64,000 bases of DNA, taken from the NCBI RefSeq assembly GCF_019933155.2, contig NZ_CP082944.1, positions 4,590,001-4,654,000 on the forward strand, read 5' to 3'. This DNA is from Metabacillus dongyingensis. Its GTDB lineage: Bacteria; Bacillota; Bacilli; Bacillales; Bacillaceae. The notes beneath the pieces were generated by a model. The model was not told where the DNA came from, did no database searches, and saw only the letters and a list, made by a program, of their open reading frames with translations. Positions 57,046 to 64,000 of the stretch are shown here, in pieces (the stretch's first letter is position 1; each line of letters opens with the position of its first letter). Made by a program: the position numbers and the translations under genes.

Positions 57046-57075
57046 TATTTCTCTCTTTCCCTCTAGTATTCCTGC
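57046..57075 (-). promoter_or_regulatory. Candidate sigma-H promoter of hpf
   Basis: GCAGGAATA, 12 bases, AGAGAAATA: all nine -35 positions and eight of nine -10 positions fit RNAGGAWWW and RNNGAATWW. Confidence 0.6.
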
Positions 57076-57081
57076 TCAAAC
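57056..57081 (-). promoter_or_regulatory. Candidate sigma-B promoter of hpf
   Basis: GTTTGA, 14 bases, GGGAAA (consensus GTTTAA and GGGTAT). It overlaps the sigma-H candidate, as reported for B. subtilis yvyD, which uses both factors. Confidence 0.55.
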
Positions 57082-57190
57082 GTTAAAATAATGTTAAAAC
57101 TATGTGAAATTTGTTGAAGATTGCGGCTGAATGACTGCCGGAGAAGGATGAGAATAGAATATGACAGTTAATCTTTATTTATGCTATAGA

Positions 57191-57218
57191 AAAAATCCCA
57201 TCCGGATGCAGATGAGAT
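57191..57218 (-). terminator. Terminator of the flaG-fliDST operon
   Basis: Stem ATCTCATC / GATGGGAT with TTTTTT on the minus strand; it touches the stop codon of the last gene. Confidence 0.8.
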
Positions 57219-57616
57219 TAATGAAGCAGGTATGGCAATAGGTATGCCTGAACCTCATTTTTCCATTGGATGAATAATACGGAAAGCTCATCTTTTATAT
57301 AGATCTGAAAAGAAAGAGTATCGTCCTTATTCAATGTAAACGGCTTCAATTCGCCGATGATCTGATCAAATAAGAGAATTTGATTTTGGAGATGCTCATT
57401 ATCTCCTGCCAGGTGGAACATGCCGGAATGAGTGGTATCAATTTGAATGAACGCATCAACAAGATCATCCATGATACGCTCGCCTTCTGTGTACTCCATG
57501 GATTCAAAGCTCTGAATCAAATCATATATATCCTCCTCAATACAATTAAGCAGCTCATTATAGGAATAAAAGAGCTCATATTCCCTTTGAGTGAGGGATT
57601 TATTTGCGTTTATCAT
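57218..57616 (-). CDS. Hypothetical protein at the end of the fliDST operon
   Basis: A 132-residue acidic, helical protein (SLTQREYELFYSYNELLNCI near the start, then DLIQSFESMEYTEGERIMDD). No signal peptide or membrane segment. It overlaps the fliT stop by 17 bases and is followed by a terminator, so it is translated with the filament-cap genes. Not recognised; its size and helical content are like flagellar chaperones, but that is only inference. Start taken at 57616. Confidence 0.7.
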   Translation of the reverse strand: MINANKSLTQREYELFYSYNELLNCIEEDIYDLIQSFESMEYTEGERIMDDLVDAFIQIDTTHSGMFHLAGDNEHLQNQILLFDQIIGELKPFTLNKDDTLSFQIYIKDELSVLFIQWKNEVQAYLLPYLLH

Positions 57617-57950
57617 AGTACATGCCATCGACTGATGCGTTCTGATAAGGATTGATGTATTTTTGATTCGATGCTTTTTGAATTTTGAGCTGGGTAATAT
57701 CGTTTTTAATTTCCTGCTTCAGCAGATTCAGCTTGTCATGAATAATGGCGTTCCATTCGGTAATTTCTTTGCCAAGCTGTTTTTCCTCACGATTGTACGG
57801 AGGCTTGAGCTGGTTGATCAGACTGTCACGCTGCTCAATCCAATCCTGGATGTTAACGATGTGGCTGTCCCTCATGTCTTTATCTGGTGCACCGTTTACC
57901 TCTGACAGTAATTGCTTTGTAAGCTGGTGCAGTTTGTTTACTGCACTCAC
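57600..57950 (-). CDS. fliT: Flagellar protein FliT (chaperone type)
   Basis: A 116-residue helical protein: WIEQRDSLINQLKPPYNREEKQLGKEI in two parts resembles B. subtilis FliT, as does the end NPYQNASVDGMYYDKRK. GTG start at 57950 shares its G with the fliS stop (TAGTG) and follows AAGGCGG; the long upstream frame lies inside fliS. Confidence 0.88.
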   Translation of the reverse strand: MSAVNKLHQLTKQLLSEVNGAPDKDMRDSHIVNIQDWIEQRDSLINQLKPPYNREEKQLGKEITEWNAIIHDKLNLLKQEIKNDITQLKIQKASNQKYINPYQNASVDGMYYDKRK

Positions 57951-58351
57951 TAGACTTGACCGCCTTGTCCGAACTGCTGCTTTCGGGCCGATTGAATCAC
58001 TTGCTTCCAAGTATCACGAAACTCTGTTACATACTCTTCCACCTCAGCAAGAATAACCAAGTCATTTGAAATATTGGCTTCTACTAAACGGCGATTCATA
58101 TATTCATACATCGACATCATCGATTCAGATACGGCAGCTTCAGGATTTAATGTAATCATCAGTTCCTGAATAATCCGCTGTGCTTTTTGAAGATTGAGGT
58201 TTTTCTCTTGCGTTTTTTTCTGCTGAATTGCCTGGCGTGCTTGCTTGATAAACTTTAGACATCCATTATAAAGCATCAGCGTTAATTCGCCCGGTGAAGC
58301 AGTACTCACAGAATTTTGCTGATACGCTTGATAAGGGTTGTTAAGTGCCAT
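57950..58351 (-). CDS. fliS: Flagellar export chaperone FliS
   Basis: Keeps flagellin unpolymerised and guides it to export; also contacts FliW in the CsrA control loop. It is 133 residues with the family pattern NPYQAYQQNSVSTASPGELTLMLYNGCLKF in parts and the four-helix bundle. Seventeen bases after fliD. Confidence 0.95.
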   Translation of the reverse strand: MALNNPYQAYQQNSVSTASPGELTLMLYNGCLKFIKQARQAIQQKKTQEKNLNLQKAQRIIQELMITLNPEAAVSESMMSMYEYMNRRLVEANISNDLVILAEVEEYVTEFRDTWKQVIQSARKQQFGQGGQV

Positions 58352-58368
58352 TTCTCATTACTCCTTTA

Positions 58369-60147
58369 TTAACCGAATTGCTGCATAAGATAATTCATTT
58401 GATCGTTTGAACGCTGAATGGCTTTTTCCATCGCCGTGAACTGTGCCCAATAGCGGTTTTCTACTTGGGTTAAGCGGTCTTCAAACCGGTCGATTTGAGA
58501 GTCAATGGAGGATAGGTTCCTGCCGATTGTAAACTGCTGGCTAGTGGAACTGGACGTTCCAGCCCTGGCATTCAGCTTGTCCATCGTTGTTTTTAAGTTG
58601 TTATAAAGGTTTGTGATAATCCCTTTTTCACTGCTTGTCGGCCCGTTGCTAGTGAAGAGCTTTTCAACACCTTCAGGATTTTCTTCAATCGCTTTTTTCA
58701 GCTTCGCTTCATCGATGATTAACTTGCCGCCTTCACGGTAGTTCGAAGTTGTCGAGATGCCAATGTTAGACAAATGAGTGAATGACGAGCCGGTTGCTGC
58801 AGATAGAGTGGAATAAAAATCTGTACGCATTTGGCTTAGTGCACCTGTGAGGATTGAGTCTCTTCTGAGCAGTCCGCTTTGCGCTTTTTCATCCCATTGT
58901 TCCTGCTGTTTATCAGTTAGAGATTCGCGCTCTTCATCAGACAGCGGCTGATAATCACGGTAGCGTGTTTCATCTGTTTTGGCCTGAATTTTTGCGATTG
59001 TTTCATTATATAAGGTCACGAACTTTTTAATGTTGTCAAAGACTGCGTTCGTATCGTTTGTGACGTTTACTGATACTGCAGGGTCTGTTGCTGCGAATGT
59101 GTCTTTTAAAGTGAAAGTGACTCCGCTCATTTCGAAAGTGTTGGAGGTACGTTCAGTTGATAGGCCGTTGATCGTGAATTTTGCGTTTTGGCCTCCAGTT
59201 TCCGTTCCAGAACCAAATCCCAGCACATTATTCAGGAAACCAGCTGAAGTAATGATTTCATTACCAGCCGTGTTAAAGTCACCCGTTTCTTTTCTAGTAA
59301 GCGTAATTTTATCTGAAAAAGAATCGTATAAAGCGGTGACACCAAGTTCAGATGAATTGATTTTATTAAAAACGGTATTTAATGATTCTGTACCCTGTAT
59401 AAGAAAATTTTCTTTTATTTGCCCTTTGGATGTGTGTGTTTGCATATCAAAGGACATATAATTGTCTGTACTGTCTATTACATACTCTACTTTTATAGTG
59501 CTTCCTTTTTTGATCGACTCGCCGAATGTAAGAGTCCCGTCACTATCAATCTTTGCTTCTCCAGCCTGCGGTGTTCCTGTTACAAGCGTAAAAGTTTTTC
59601 CATCTGCTTTTATGACCGCATCTTTATCGAAGTTTTTCAGAACCTCTCCGGTCTCTAATTTGAGATTAAACGTGCTTCCATCTGCATCAGCGGTAATCGT
59701 CTGATTTTTCACGGTACCTGTCTGCCAGTTGAAATTCTGGTTCGCGAAAGAATCTTTCATTTCGTAAAGTGACTTCGACGGATCAACCTTTGATCCATCT
59801 GCTGAAATCGCACCTGCATTTACCTTAGTCGCTGCTGTCGCAAGCTGTTCTACCTTTGAAATGCTGTAAGAAGATGTGCTCGCCGAACTAGTAGCAGCGG
59901 CTGTCACTTTATCAGAATTCGAACTGTTCGTTGCACGTGCACGGTAGTTGCCGGAGAGCTTCATATCAAACGTCGCATTGCGGAATGCAAACAGCAGGCT
60001 GTTCATTTCACGATAGCCGTCCCGCTGCCATTCAAGCGTTTGTTTATTTTGCTTTAATTTATCAAGCGGCATTCTCTCTGCTTTCATTAGATCGGCAACA
60101 AGCGAATCAATGTCCATTCCGCTTGCCAAACCACCTATTCGAACCAT
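58369..60147 (-). CDS. fliD: Flagellar filament cap protein FliD
   Basis: Caps the filament and folds arriving flagellin. It is 592 residues: N-terminal domain (MVRIGGLASGMDIDSLVADL), variable D2-D3 middle (about 110-330) and C-terminal FliD_C domain ending NRYWAQFTAMEKAIQRSNDQ. Longer than the roughly 500 residues of B. subtilis FliD, the extra length being in the variable middle. Confidence 0.95.
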   Translation of the reverse strand: MVRIGGLASGMDIDSLVADLMKAERMPLDKLKQNKQTLEWQRDGYREMNSLLFAFRNATFDMKLSGNYRARATNSSNSDKVTAAATSSASTSSYSISKVEQLATAATKVNAGAISADGSKVDPSKSLYEMKDSFANQNFNWQTGTVKNQTITADADGSTFNLKLETGEVLKNFDKDAVIKADGKTFTLVTGTPQAGEAKIDSDGTLTFGESIKKGSTIKVEYVIDSTDNYMSFDMQTHTSKGQIKENFLIQGTESLNTVFNKINSSELGVTALYDSFSDKITLTRKETGDFNTAGNEIITSAGFLNNVLGFGSGTETGGQNAKFTINGLSTERTSNTFEMSGVTFTLKDTFAATDPAVSVNVTNDTNAVFDNIKKFVTLYNETIAKIQAKTDETRYRDYQPLSDEERESLTDKQQEQWDEKAQSGLLRRDSILTGALSQMRTDFYSTLSAATGSSFTHLSNIGISTTSNYREGGKLIIDEAKLKKAIEENPEGVEKLFTSNGPTSSEKGIITNLYNNLKTTMDKLNARAGTSSSTSQQFTIGRNLSSIDSQIDRFEDRLTQVENRYWAQFTAMEKAIQRSNDQMNYLMQQFG

Positions 60148-60161
60148 GCTGAATCACCTCT

Positions 60162-60494
60162 CTAGATTTTTTTGTCGACAACAAAGCCTAGAAACTCAGT
60201 CATCGCTGCGTATAGATCGAGCATTTTTTTTGATGGGATTTCCCGTACGATTTCTCTTGTTTGATTGTCTACAACAGTTACATAATATTCATTCAGTTTC
60301 TCATGCAGCTGAAACTGAATATGCGTGTTAGCTGGCTGAAGAAAATCATTAATGCCGTTAACGACTTTTTCTAATTCTTCTTTTGGAAATGCGGGTATGC
60401 TTTCTTCTTTTTTATATTCTGGAAGTTTAATAGGTTTCGTGTCGATTTCTGAGATGCGCGGACCGGGCTGGGATGACATTTTATCGATCATCAT
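60162..60494 (-). CDS. flaG: FlaG family protein
   Basis: A 110-residue protein with the FlaG C-terminal domain (FQLHEKLNEYYVTVVDNQTREIVREIP in parts, residues 55-95). May limit filament length. Starts at ATGATG after AAGGAGCG. First gene of flaG-fliD-fliS-fliT, with its own sigma-D promoter. Confidence 0.9.
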   Translation of the reverse strand: MMIDKMSSQPGPRISEIDTKPIKLPEYKKEESIPAFPKEELEKVVNGINDFLQPANTHIQFQLHEKLNEYYVTVVDNQTREIVREIPSKKMLDLYAAMTEFLGFVVDKKI

Positions 60495-60530
60495 GGTGGG
60501 TCGCTCCTTGGGATTTATGTTCTAATGGTT

Positions 60531-60557
60531 ATATCGGTTGTACATATAGGTTTTTGA
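60531..60557 (-). promoter_or_regulatory. Sigma-D promoter of flaG-fliDST
   Basis: TCAA, 15 bases, ACCGATAT (consensus TAAA, N15, GCCGATAT), about 40 bases upstream of the flaG start. Confidence 0.75.
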
Positions 60558-60602
60558 AGTCTTAAAGTTTAAATTCAGTTTAAATATTGAATAGCTGAAT
60601 AT

Positions 60603-60631
60603 AAAAAAAGACCCTAGCATGGCTAGAGTCT
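60603..60631 (-). terminator. Terminator of the hag transcript
   Basis: Stem AGACTCTAGC / GCTAGGGTCT with seven T on the minus strand. It lies after the downstream flagellin exon, not after the first hag stop, so the intron region is inside the transcript. Confidence 0.9.
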
Positions 60632-60640
60632 TTCATCCAA

Positions 60641-60685
60641 TTAACGAAGTAATTGAAGAACACCTTGTGGTTGTTGGTTGGCTTG
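60641..60685 (-). other. hag: Second flagellin C-terminal exon
   Basis: Fourteen codons and a stop encoding QANQQPQGVLQLLR, the canonical flagellin C-terminus, directly after the intron core and before the terminator. It has no start codon or ribosome site and makes sense only when joined to the upstream hag frame. Confidence 0.85.
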
Positions 60686-61040
60686 CTTTGCCGCTACGCC
60701 TTTCGGTCATAGAATAGACTATATCTTCACCCTTAACTACTATGGGGCTGGGCACTTCGAACAGCTTTCACTGCCCTACGAGATTCATAGTCATAGCTTC
60801 TCGCCTTAGACCGTATTCTCTAGTCGTTGAACCTTCTCCAGAGTTTCCTCCCAGGAGCTTGGCTGCTGATTATCCATTGTTCATCTTCATCATTTTCAAA
60901 CCTTTACGCCTGTCGTTTCCAACTACGCTGTGGTTGATGAAGCTTTAGGAAGTTCCAGCAATTCACCCAGTGATACTCCAGTTCGTTACCAAACTGGACG
61001 CCCTTCTAATCAATTATCTCAGAAGTTGTAAAACTCCTTG
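60686..61040 (-). other. Group I self-splicing intron in hag (boundaries provisional)
   Basis: The minus strand shows the four conserved core elements in order: P with AATTGCTGG (60963-60955), Q AATCAGCAGCC (60871-60861), R GTTCAACGACTAGA (60832-60819) and S AAGATATAGTC (60727-60717). P4 pairs GCTG with CAGC; P7 pairs GACTA with TAGTC; P2 is CCAGTT / AACTGG (60997-60978); P9 is a GAAA-loop hairpin (60712-60694). The probable terminal G is 60686. A 5' site after T 61041 is suggested by ATGCCT pairing with GGGCGT (61003-60998) with the required U-G pair. No homing endonuclease frame. Confidence 0.85.
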
Positions 61041-61871
61041 AGGCATTTGATTGGATTGAGCCAGCATTGCTTGTGCTGCTTGAGAAAGAATAGAATTCTT
61101 TGTTTGGTTCATCATTTCTTTCGCCATGTCAACGTCACGCACACGAGACTCTGCGGCAGTTAAGTTTTCAGAAGATGTGTTTAGATTGTTGATTGCATAA
61201 TCTAAACGGTTCTGATAAGAACCTAAATTAGATCTTTCAGCAGAAACAGTTTTAATTGCGTCATTGATTGTTGTAATTGCAGCTGTTGCAACTGCTGCTG
61301 TTGAAGAGATATCAATAGCAGTTGCTGCTTCGTCATCACCAGTAGCGATAGATAAACCAGTTCCACCAGTCATATCTGCAACAGTAAGTGTAATTTGCTG
61401 ATCTTCATTAGCACCCACTTGGAAAGTAAAAGCACCAGTTCCTCCTGGTCCACCTTTACCAGTTAATAAATCTTGACCATTAAATTGGGTATCTTTTGCA
61501 ATTCGATTTATATCTTTTGCTAATTGGTTAGCTTCATCTTGAATTGCAGTACGGTCTTCAGTTGTATTTGTATCATTTGAACCCTGTACAGCTAATTCAC
61601 GCATACGTTGAAGCATAGAATGAGTTTCATTTAATGCTCCTTCAGCTGTTTGAATTAATGAAATACCATCTTGTGCATTGCGAGATGCTTGATCTAATCC
61701 TCGGATTTGACCTCTCATTTTTTCAGATATTGACAGACCAGCTGCATCATCCCCTGCACGGTTGATACGCATGCCGGAAGATAATTTTTCCATAGATTTT
61801 GACTGTGCACCAGAAGCACTGTTCAACTGACGGTAAGTATTAAGAGCCGCAATATTATGATTAATTCTCAT
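61014..61871 (-). CDS. hag: Flagellin (unspliced reading frame)
   Basis: Filament subunit exported through the flagellum. It is 285 residues: N-terminal D0/D1 (MRINHNIAALNTYRQLNSAS, RINRAGDDAAGLSISEKMRG), short variable middle (about 140-190), C-terminal D1/D0 (NNLNTSSENLTAAESRVRDV) ending QSNQMPQGVLQLLR. The frame is complete by itself, yet its end overlaps the provisional intron and a second C-terminus follows it. Under sigma-D with a CsrA-type leader. Confidence 0.95.
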   Translation of the reverse strand: MRINHNIAALNTYRQLNSASGAQSKSMEKLSSGMRINRAGDDAAGLSISEKMRGQIRGLDQASRNAQDGISLIQTAEGALNETHSMLQRMRELAVQGSNDTNTTEDRTAIQDEANQLAKDINRIAKDTQFNGQDLLTGKGGPGGTGAFTFQVGANEDQQITLTVADMTGGTGLSIATGDDEAATAIDISSTAAVATAAITTINDAIKTVSAERSNLGSYQNRLDYAINNLNTSSENLTAAESRVRDVDMAKEMMNQTKNSILSQAAQAMLAQSNQMPQGVLQLLR

Positions 61872-61881
61872 TTTGAAATTT

Positions 61882-61918
61882 CCTCCTTGAAATAATTGTA
61901 GTAATCCACATCCATGTG
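61882..61918 (-). promoter_or_regulatory. CsrA-binding leader of hag
   Basis: Hairpin CACA-TGGA-TGTG at 61907-61918 presents GGA in the loop; the second GGA is the Shine-Dalgarno AAGGAGG at 61882-61888. This is the two-site arrangement by which CsrA blocks hag translation in B. subtilis. Confidence 0.8.
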
Positions 61919-61981
61919 AATTCTTATATACTCACAGTCGCAACGGTCGGCCGCCTGTTGGTTCTGCTTGTTACACTACTT

Positions 61982-62008
61982 ATATCGACATGATCAGGAG
62001 TTGTTTTA
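61982..62008 (-). promoter_or_regulatory. Sigma-D promoter of hag
   Basis: TAAA (62005-62008), exactly 15 bases, GTCGATAT (61982-61989); one mismatch to consensus. Predicts a leader of roughly 100 bases. Confidence 0.88.
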
Positions 62009-62030
62009 TAGTATTTAGAAAATATTTCAT

Positions 62031-62061
62031 AAAAAAACCTTAAGCGAATGTGCTTAAGGTT
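62031..62061 (-). terminator. Terminator of the flgL-yviE-fliW-csrA operon
   Basis: Stem AACCTTAAGC / GCTTAAGGTT followed by TTTTT on the minus strand. The csrA stop codon lies inside the stem. Confidence 0.9.
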
Positions 62062-62278
62062 TTCTGTTCTTTAATTGAGCAAGCATATCTAGTGAAACTT
62101 CTGCTGCTTTGTTATTTTCCTCTTGAATGGAAAGATAGATTTCTTTGCGGTGGATATCAACATTTTTAGGAGCGCTAATACCGATTTTCACTTGGTCGCC
62201 AGCGATAGAGATTACCGTGATTTCAATATCATCGCCAATTTGAATGGCTTCTCCAGTTTTCCTTGTTAAAACAAGCAT
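62054..62278 (-). CDS. csrA: Carbon storage/translation regulator CsrA
   Basis: A 74-residue RNA-binding dimer that represses hag translation when FliW is occupied by flagellin. [20 protein letters not shown] and [19 protein letters not shown] are typical. The start at 62278 overlaps the fliW stop (TAATG), so the pair is coupled. Confidence 0.97.
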   Translation of the reverse strand: MLVLTRKTGEAIQIGDDIEITVISIAGDQVKIGISAPKNVDIHRKEIYLSIQEENNKAAEVSLDMLAQLKNRKP

Positions 62279-62706
62279 TATGCTCCCTCCCATAGACGAT
62301 GTTTAGTTGTATGTGCTGTCTTGTTAAGGATAAGCTGCTTGCCCAATCTTTTTCCTTTATTTAAAATCAACGGACCTTGTAAATTCGCTGTTGAGTTTGT
62401 AAACGGGTCACTGACTGTTAAAATAACATACACTTCGACATCATTCGGAGATTCTATCATTAATAGATATTTTGTTGATTCATCCAAATCAAATTCATAG
62501 TCTTTGAAAAAGAAAAAGGGACTTGTGACGACAAATGCGGTGTTTTGCGATTGAATGGATTGAAGAATAAAGAAGGAAGAACCTTCTTCAAGCGGCAGCA
62601 AGATAAAGTTCTTCTCATTAACAAATCCTGGAATCCCATGTTCGAAGGTAATTTTTTGCGCTTCATCAATTGTAATTTCTCCATGATATTTCGTTTGAAT
62701 TAACAT
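62278..62706 (-). CDS. fliW: Flagellar assembly factor FliW
   Basis: Binds CsrA or flagellin, coupling flagellin translation to export. It is 142 residues with the family blocks [20 protein letters not shown] in part and [21 protein letters not shown]. Next to csrA, as is usual. Confidence 0.95.
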   Translation of the reverse strand: MLIQTKYHGEITIDEAQKITFEHGIPGFVNEKNFILLPLEEGSSFFILQSIQSQNTAFVVTSPFFFFKDYEFDLDESTKYLLMIESPNDVEVYVILTVSDPFTNSTANLQGPLILNKGKRLGKQLILNKTAHTTKHRLWEGA

Positions 62707-62733
62707 GCTTCACATTCCTTTGTTTAAAGTCTA

Positions 62734-63303
62734 TTAAATCTTTTTGTCGATTGAAACGAAGTCTATTTTCAGCTGGTTTCTCTCAGCGAGTGCAACTTTG
62801 ACCTCTCCAGCTTTATAATCCATGATCGGCTTGTTGATTTTGCTCTCAATGATCGGAGCATTTCTCTGCACATCGATTTTTACATCTGCAGGCTGATAGT
62901 CAAGCTTGACGCTGAAATGAGATGGGATAAATCCGATGTTGAATTGCTTGATTTCGCGTTCGCTGTTTTTTTTCGTCTGGGCAGTCAGAGGTTTACCGCC
63001 GTTTTCGATCCGCATCTGTTCATCACCTTGCTGAATGCGTCTTGCAATGCCGGAAAGAACGTCTTGGCGACCTTGATCCGCTGCTTCTGCTATTCGCTTT
63101 GAAATATGCTTTAAATCAACATCTTCCCTGGCTTTTGTTTGATTAATTGTTAGCTTGCCTGGCGTTGTATGAATGGACAGCTCTGCTTTAGGCTGCTGGA
63201 TAGACAGGTCCGCTTTAGGCTGCTGAATTTCAAGTGAAGCATTGACCGTTTCTAGCCCTAGTTTAGCGAATCTGCTTTCTATCCTTATTTGAGGAATGTT
63301 CAT
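62734..63303 (-). CDS. yviE: DUF6470 family protein YviE
   Basis: A 189-residue protein of unknown function between flgL and fliW in Bacillus. It starts MNIPQIRIESRFAKLGLET and carries an internal repeat (LEIQQPKADLSIQQPKAELSI, residues 24-44). Mostly beta and helix, no membrane segment. Confidence 0.88.
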   Translation of the reverse strand: MNIPQIRIESRFAKLGLETVNASLEIQQPKADLSIQQPKAELSIHTTPGKLTINQTKAREDVDLKHISKRIAEAADQGRQDVLSGIARRIQQGDEQMRIENGGKPLTAQTKKNSEREIKQFNIGFIPSHFSVKLDYQPADVKIDVQRNAPIIESKINKPIMDYKAGEVKVALAERNQLKIDFVSIDKKI

Positions 63304-63345
63304 ATATTTTCCCCCTAGTAAAAAAGCTACCTTATAAAAGATAGC

Positions 63346-64000
63346 TTATCTTAAAAAATCCATTAATGTCGGCTGAATGATTCTTGCGCCGACAGATAAC
63401 GCAGCGCGATGGATACTTTCTTGTGCAGTTAAATCCATGATGACCTTCTCTAAATCAGCATCTTCGTTCTCAGATAGAATTCGTGTTGAAACAATCTCTT
63501 GTTTTCCAACTCGATCTTCAATAAGCTCCAGGCGATTGTATCTGGCTCCGAGTTCTGCACGTTCCGCTGACATGGAGTCCATTTTACCGTCAAGGTCAGA
63601 AAGCAATCCGTCTAATTCAGATGCGTCACCTGAACTTAATGCCTTTTCAATCGAACCCATCACCGCAAATAAGTCCTCGCTGAAAACATTGTCAGAATTT
63701 ATATTCGCTTTCAATTGAACACCCTTAGAAACCTCAATTTCAAATGATGATTTATCAATGTTTACTGATACTGTTCCATCAGCGTTAAGAGTAACAGGCG
63801 CTTCTTTCGTCTGCGTCCCATTAAAAATATAATTCCCTGCCACCTGGGTATTTGCAGAACCAACTAAATCTTCCTTCAGCTGCTTAATCTCTGCACCTAT
63901 AGCTTTTAGATCCTCTGGGCCGTTCGTTCCATTACTGGCCTGAACCATCAGCTCACGTACCCGCTGAAGAACTTGTGTGCCCTGTTCTATTCCGGCTTCA
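63346..64000 (-). CDS. flgL: Flagellar hook-associated protein FlgL (partial, 5' end outside window)
   Basis: Hook-filament junction protein. The frame runs in from the right edge (EAGIEQGTQVLQRVRELMVQ) and shows the flagellin-like C-terminal half ending DLTAQESIHRAALSVGARII and LMDFLR. About 217 C-terminal residues are present. Upstream of yviE in the same operon. Confidence 0.93.
   Translation of the reverse strand, partial: EAGIEQGTQVLQRVRELMVQASNGTNGPEDLKAIGAEIKQLKEDLVGSANTQVAGNYIFNGTQTKEAPVTLNADGTVSVNIDKSSFEIEVSKGVQLKANINSDNVFSEDLFAVMGSIEKALSSGDASELDGLLSDLDGKMDSMSAERAELGARYNRLELIEDRVGKQEIVSTRILSENEDADLEKVIMDLTAQESIHRAALSVGARIIQPTLMDFLR

Noticed and set aside
60641..60685. Remnant of a separate second flagellin gene
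   Set aside because: No second N-terminal half is present and it directly follows the intron 3' end, so a downstream exon is the better reading.
60742..60948. Plus-strand open frame of 68 codons
   Set aside because: It is antisense to the group I intron core; no ribosome site.

Overview
The window is a chromosomal segment of a Bacillus-like Firmicute (family Bacillaceae). The grounds are gene content and order that match the Bacillus subtilis his-lgt-hprK, yvlABCD-uvrAB-csbA, minJ-swrA-ctpB-ftsXE-prfB-secA-hpf and fliTSD-flaG-hag-csrA-fliW-flgL neighbourhoods, GGAGG ribosome binding sites, and sigma-D, sigma-B/H, LexA, Fur and CodY-type sites. The exact species cannot be named from sequence reading alone. 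Nearly all genes lie on the minus strand. No rRNA, tRNA, prophage, insertion-sequence transposase or CRISPR array was seen.

Layout: 1-9.6 kb holds the tail of the histidine operon (hisZ-G-D-B), then yvoF-ppaX-yvoD-lgt-hprK (HPr kinase and the phosphatase that removes its pyrophosphate), a divergent cell-wall amidase and a secreted phosphoesterase. 9.6-19.8 kb holds mscL, yvlABCD (envelope stress type), uvrAB under a LexA box, csbA and prfC (RF3). 19.9-24.5 kb is a two-component system (yclJK) divergent from its probable ABC exporter (yclHI). 24.8-34.5 kb is an eight-gene operon of a peptide-type ABC importer with three M20 amidohydrolases. 35-38.6 kb is a Fur-controlled siderophore importer (yclNOPQ) beside a MarR regulator. 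39.4-45 kb has ctaB, small genes, a MerR/TipA-type regulator, a long 52-bp tandem array, minJ and swrA. 45.4-57 kb has ctpB, an M23 peptidoglycan hydrolase, ftsXE, cccB, yvjA, prfB (programmed frameshift), secA and hpf. 57.2-64 kb is the flagellar filament region.

How the genes work together: ppaX and hprK serve carbon catabolite control; ftsEX sits next to an M23 hydrolase of the kind it activates; fliW-csrA-hag form the flagellin feedback switch, with a CsrA-type hairpin visible in the hag leader; swrA and minJ link motility and division.

Most notable finds: (1) a group I intron core downstream of hag, followed by a second in-frame flagellin C-terminal exon and then the terminator; (2) a 691-bp array of strict 52-bp repeats between minJ and a MerR-type gene; (3) three separate intergenic arrays, each of five units at exactly 21-bp spacing, with related cores; (4) a dispersed hairpin element in several copies, with compensatory stem changes.
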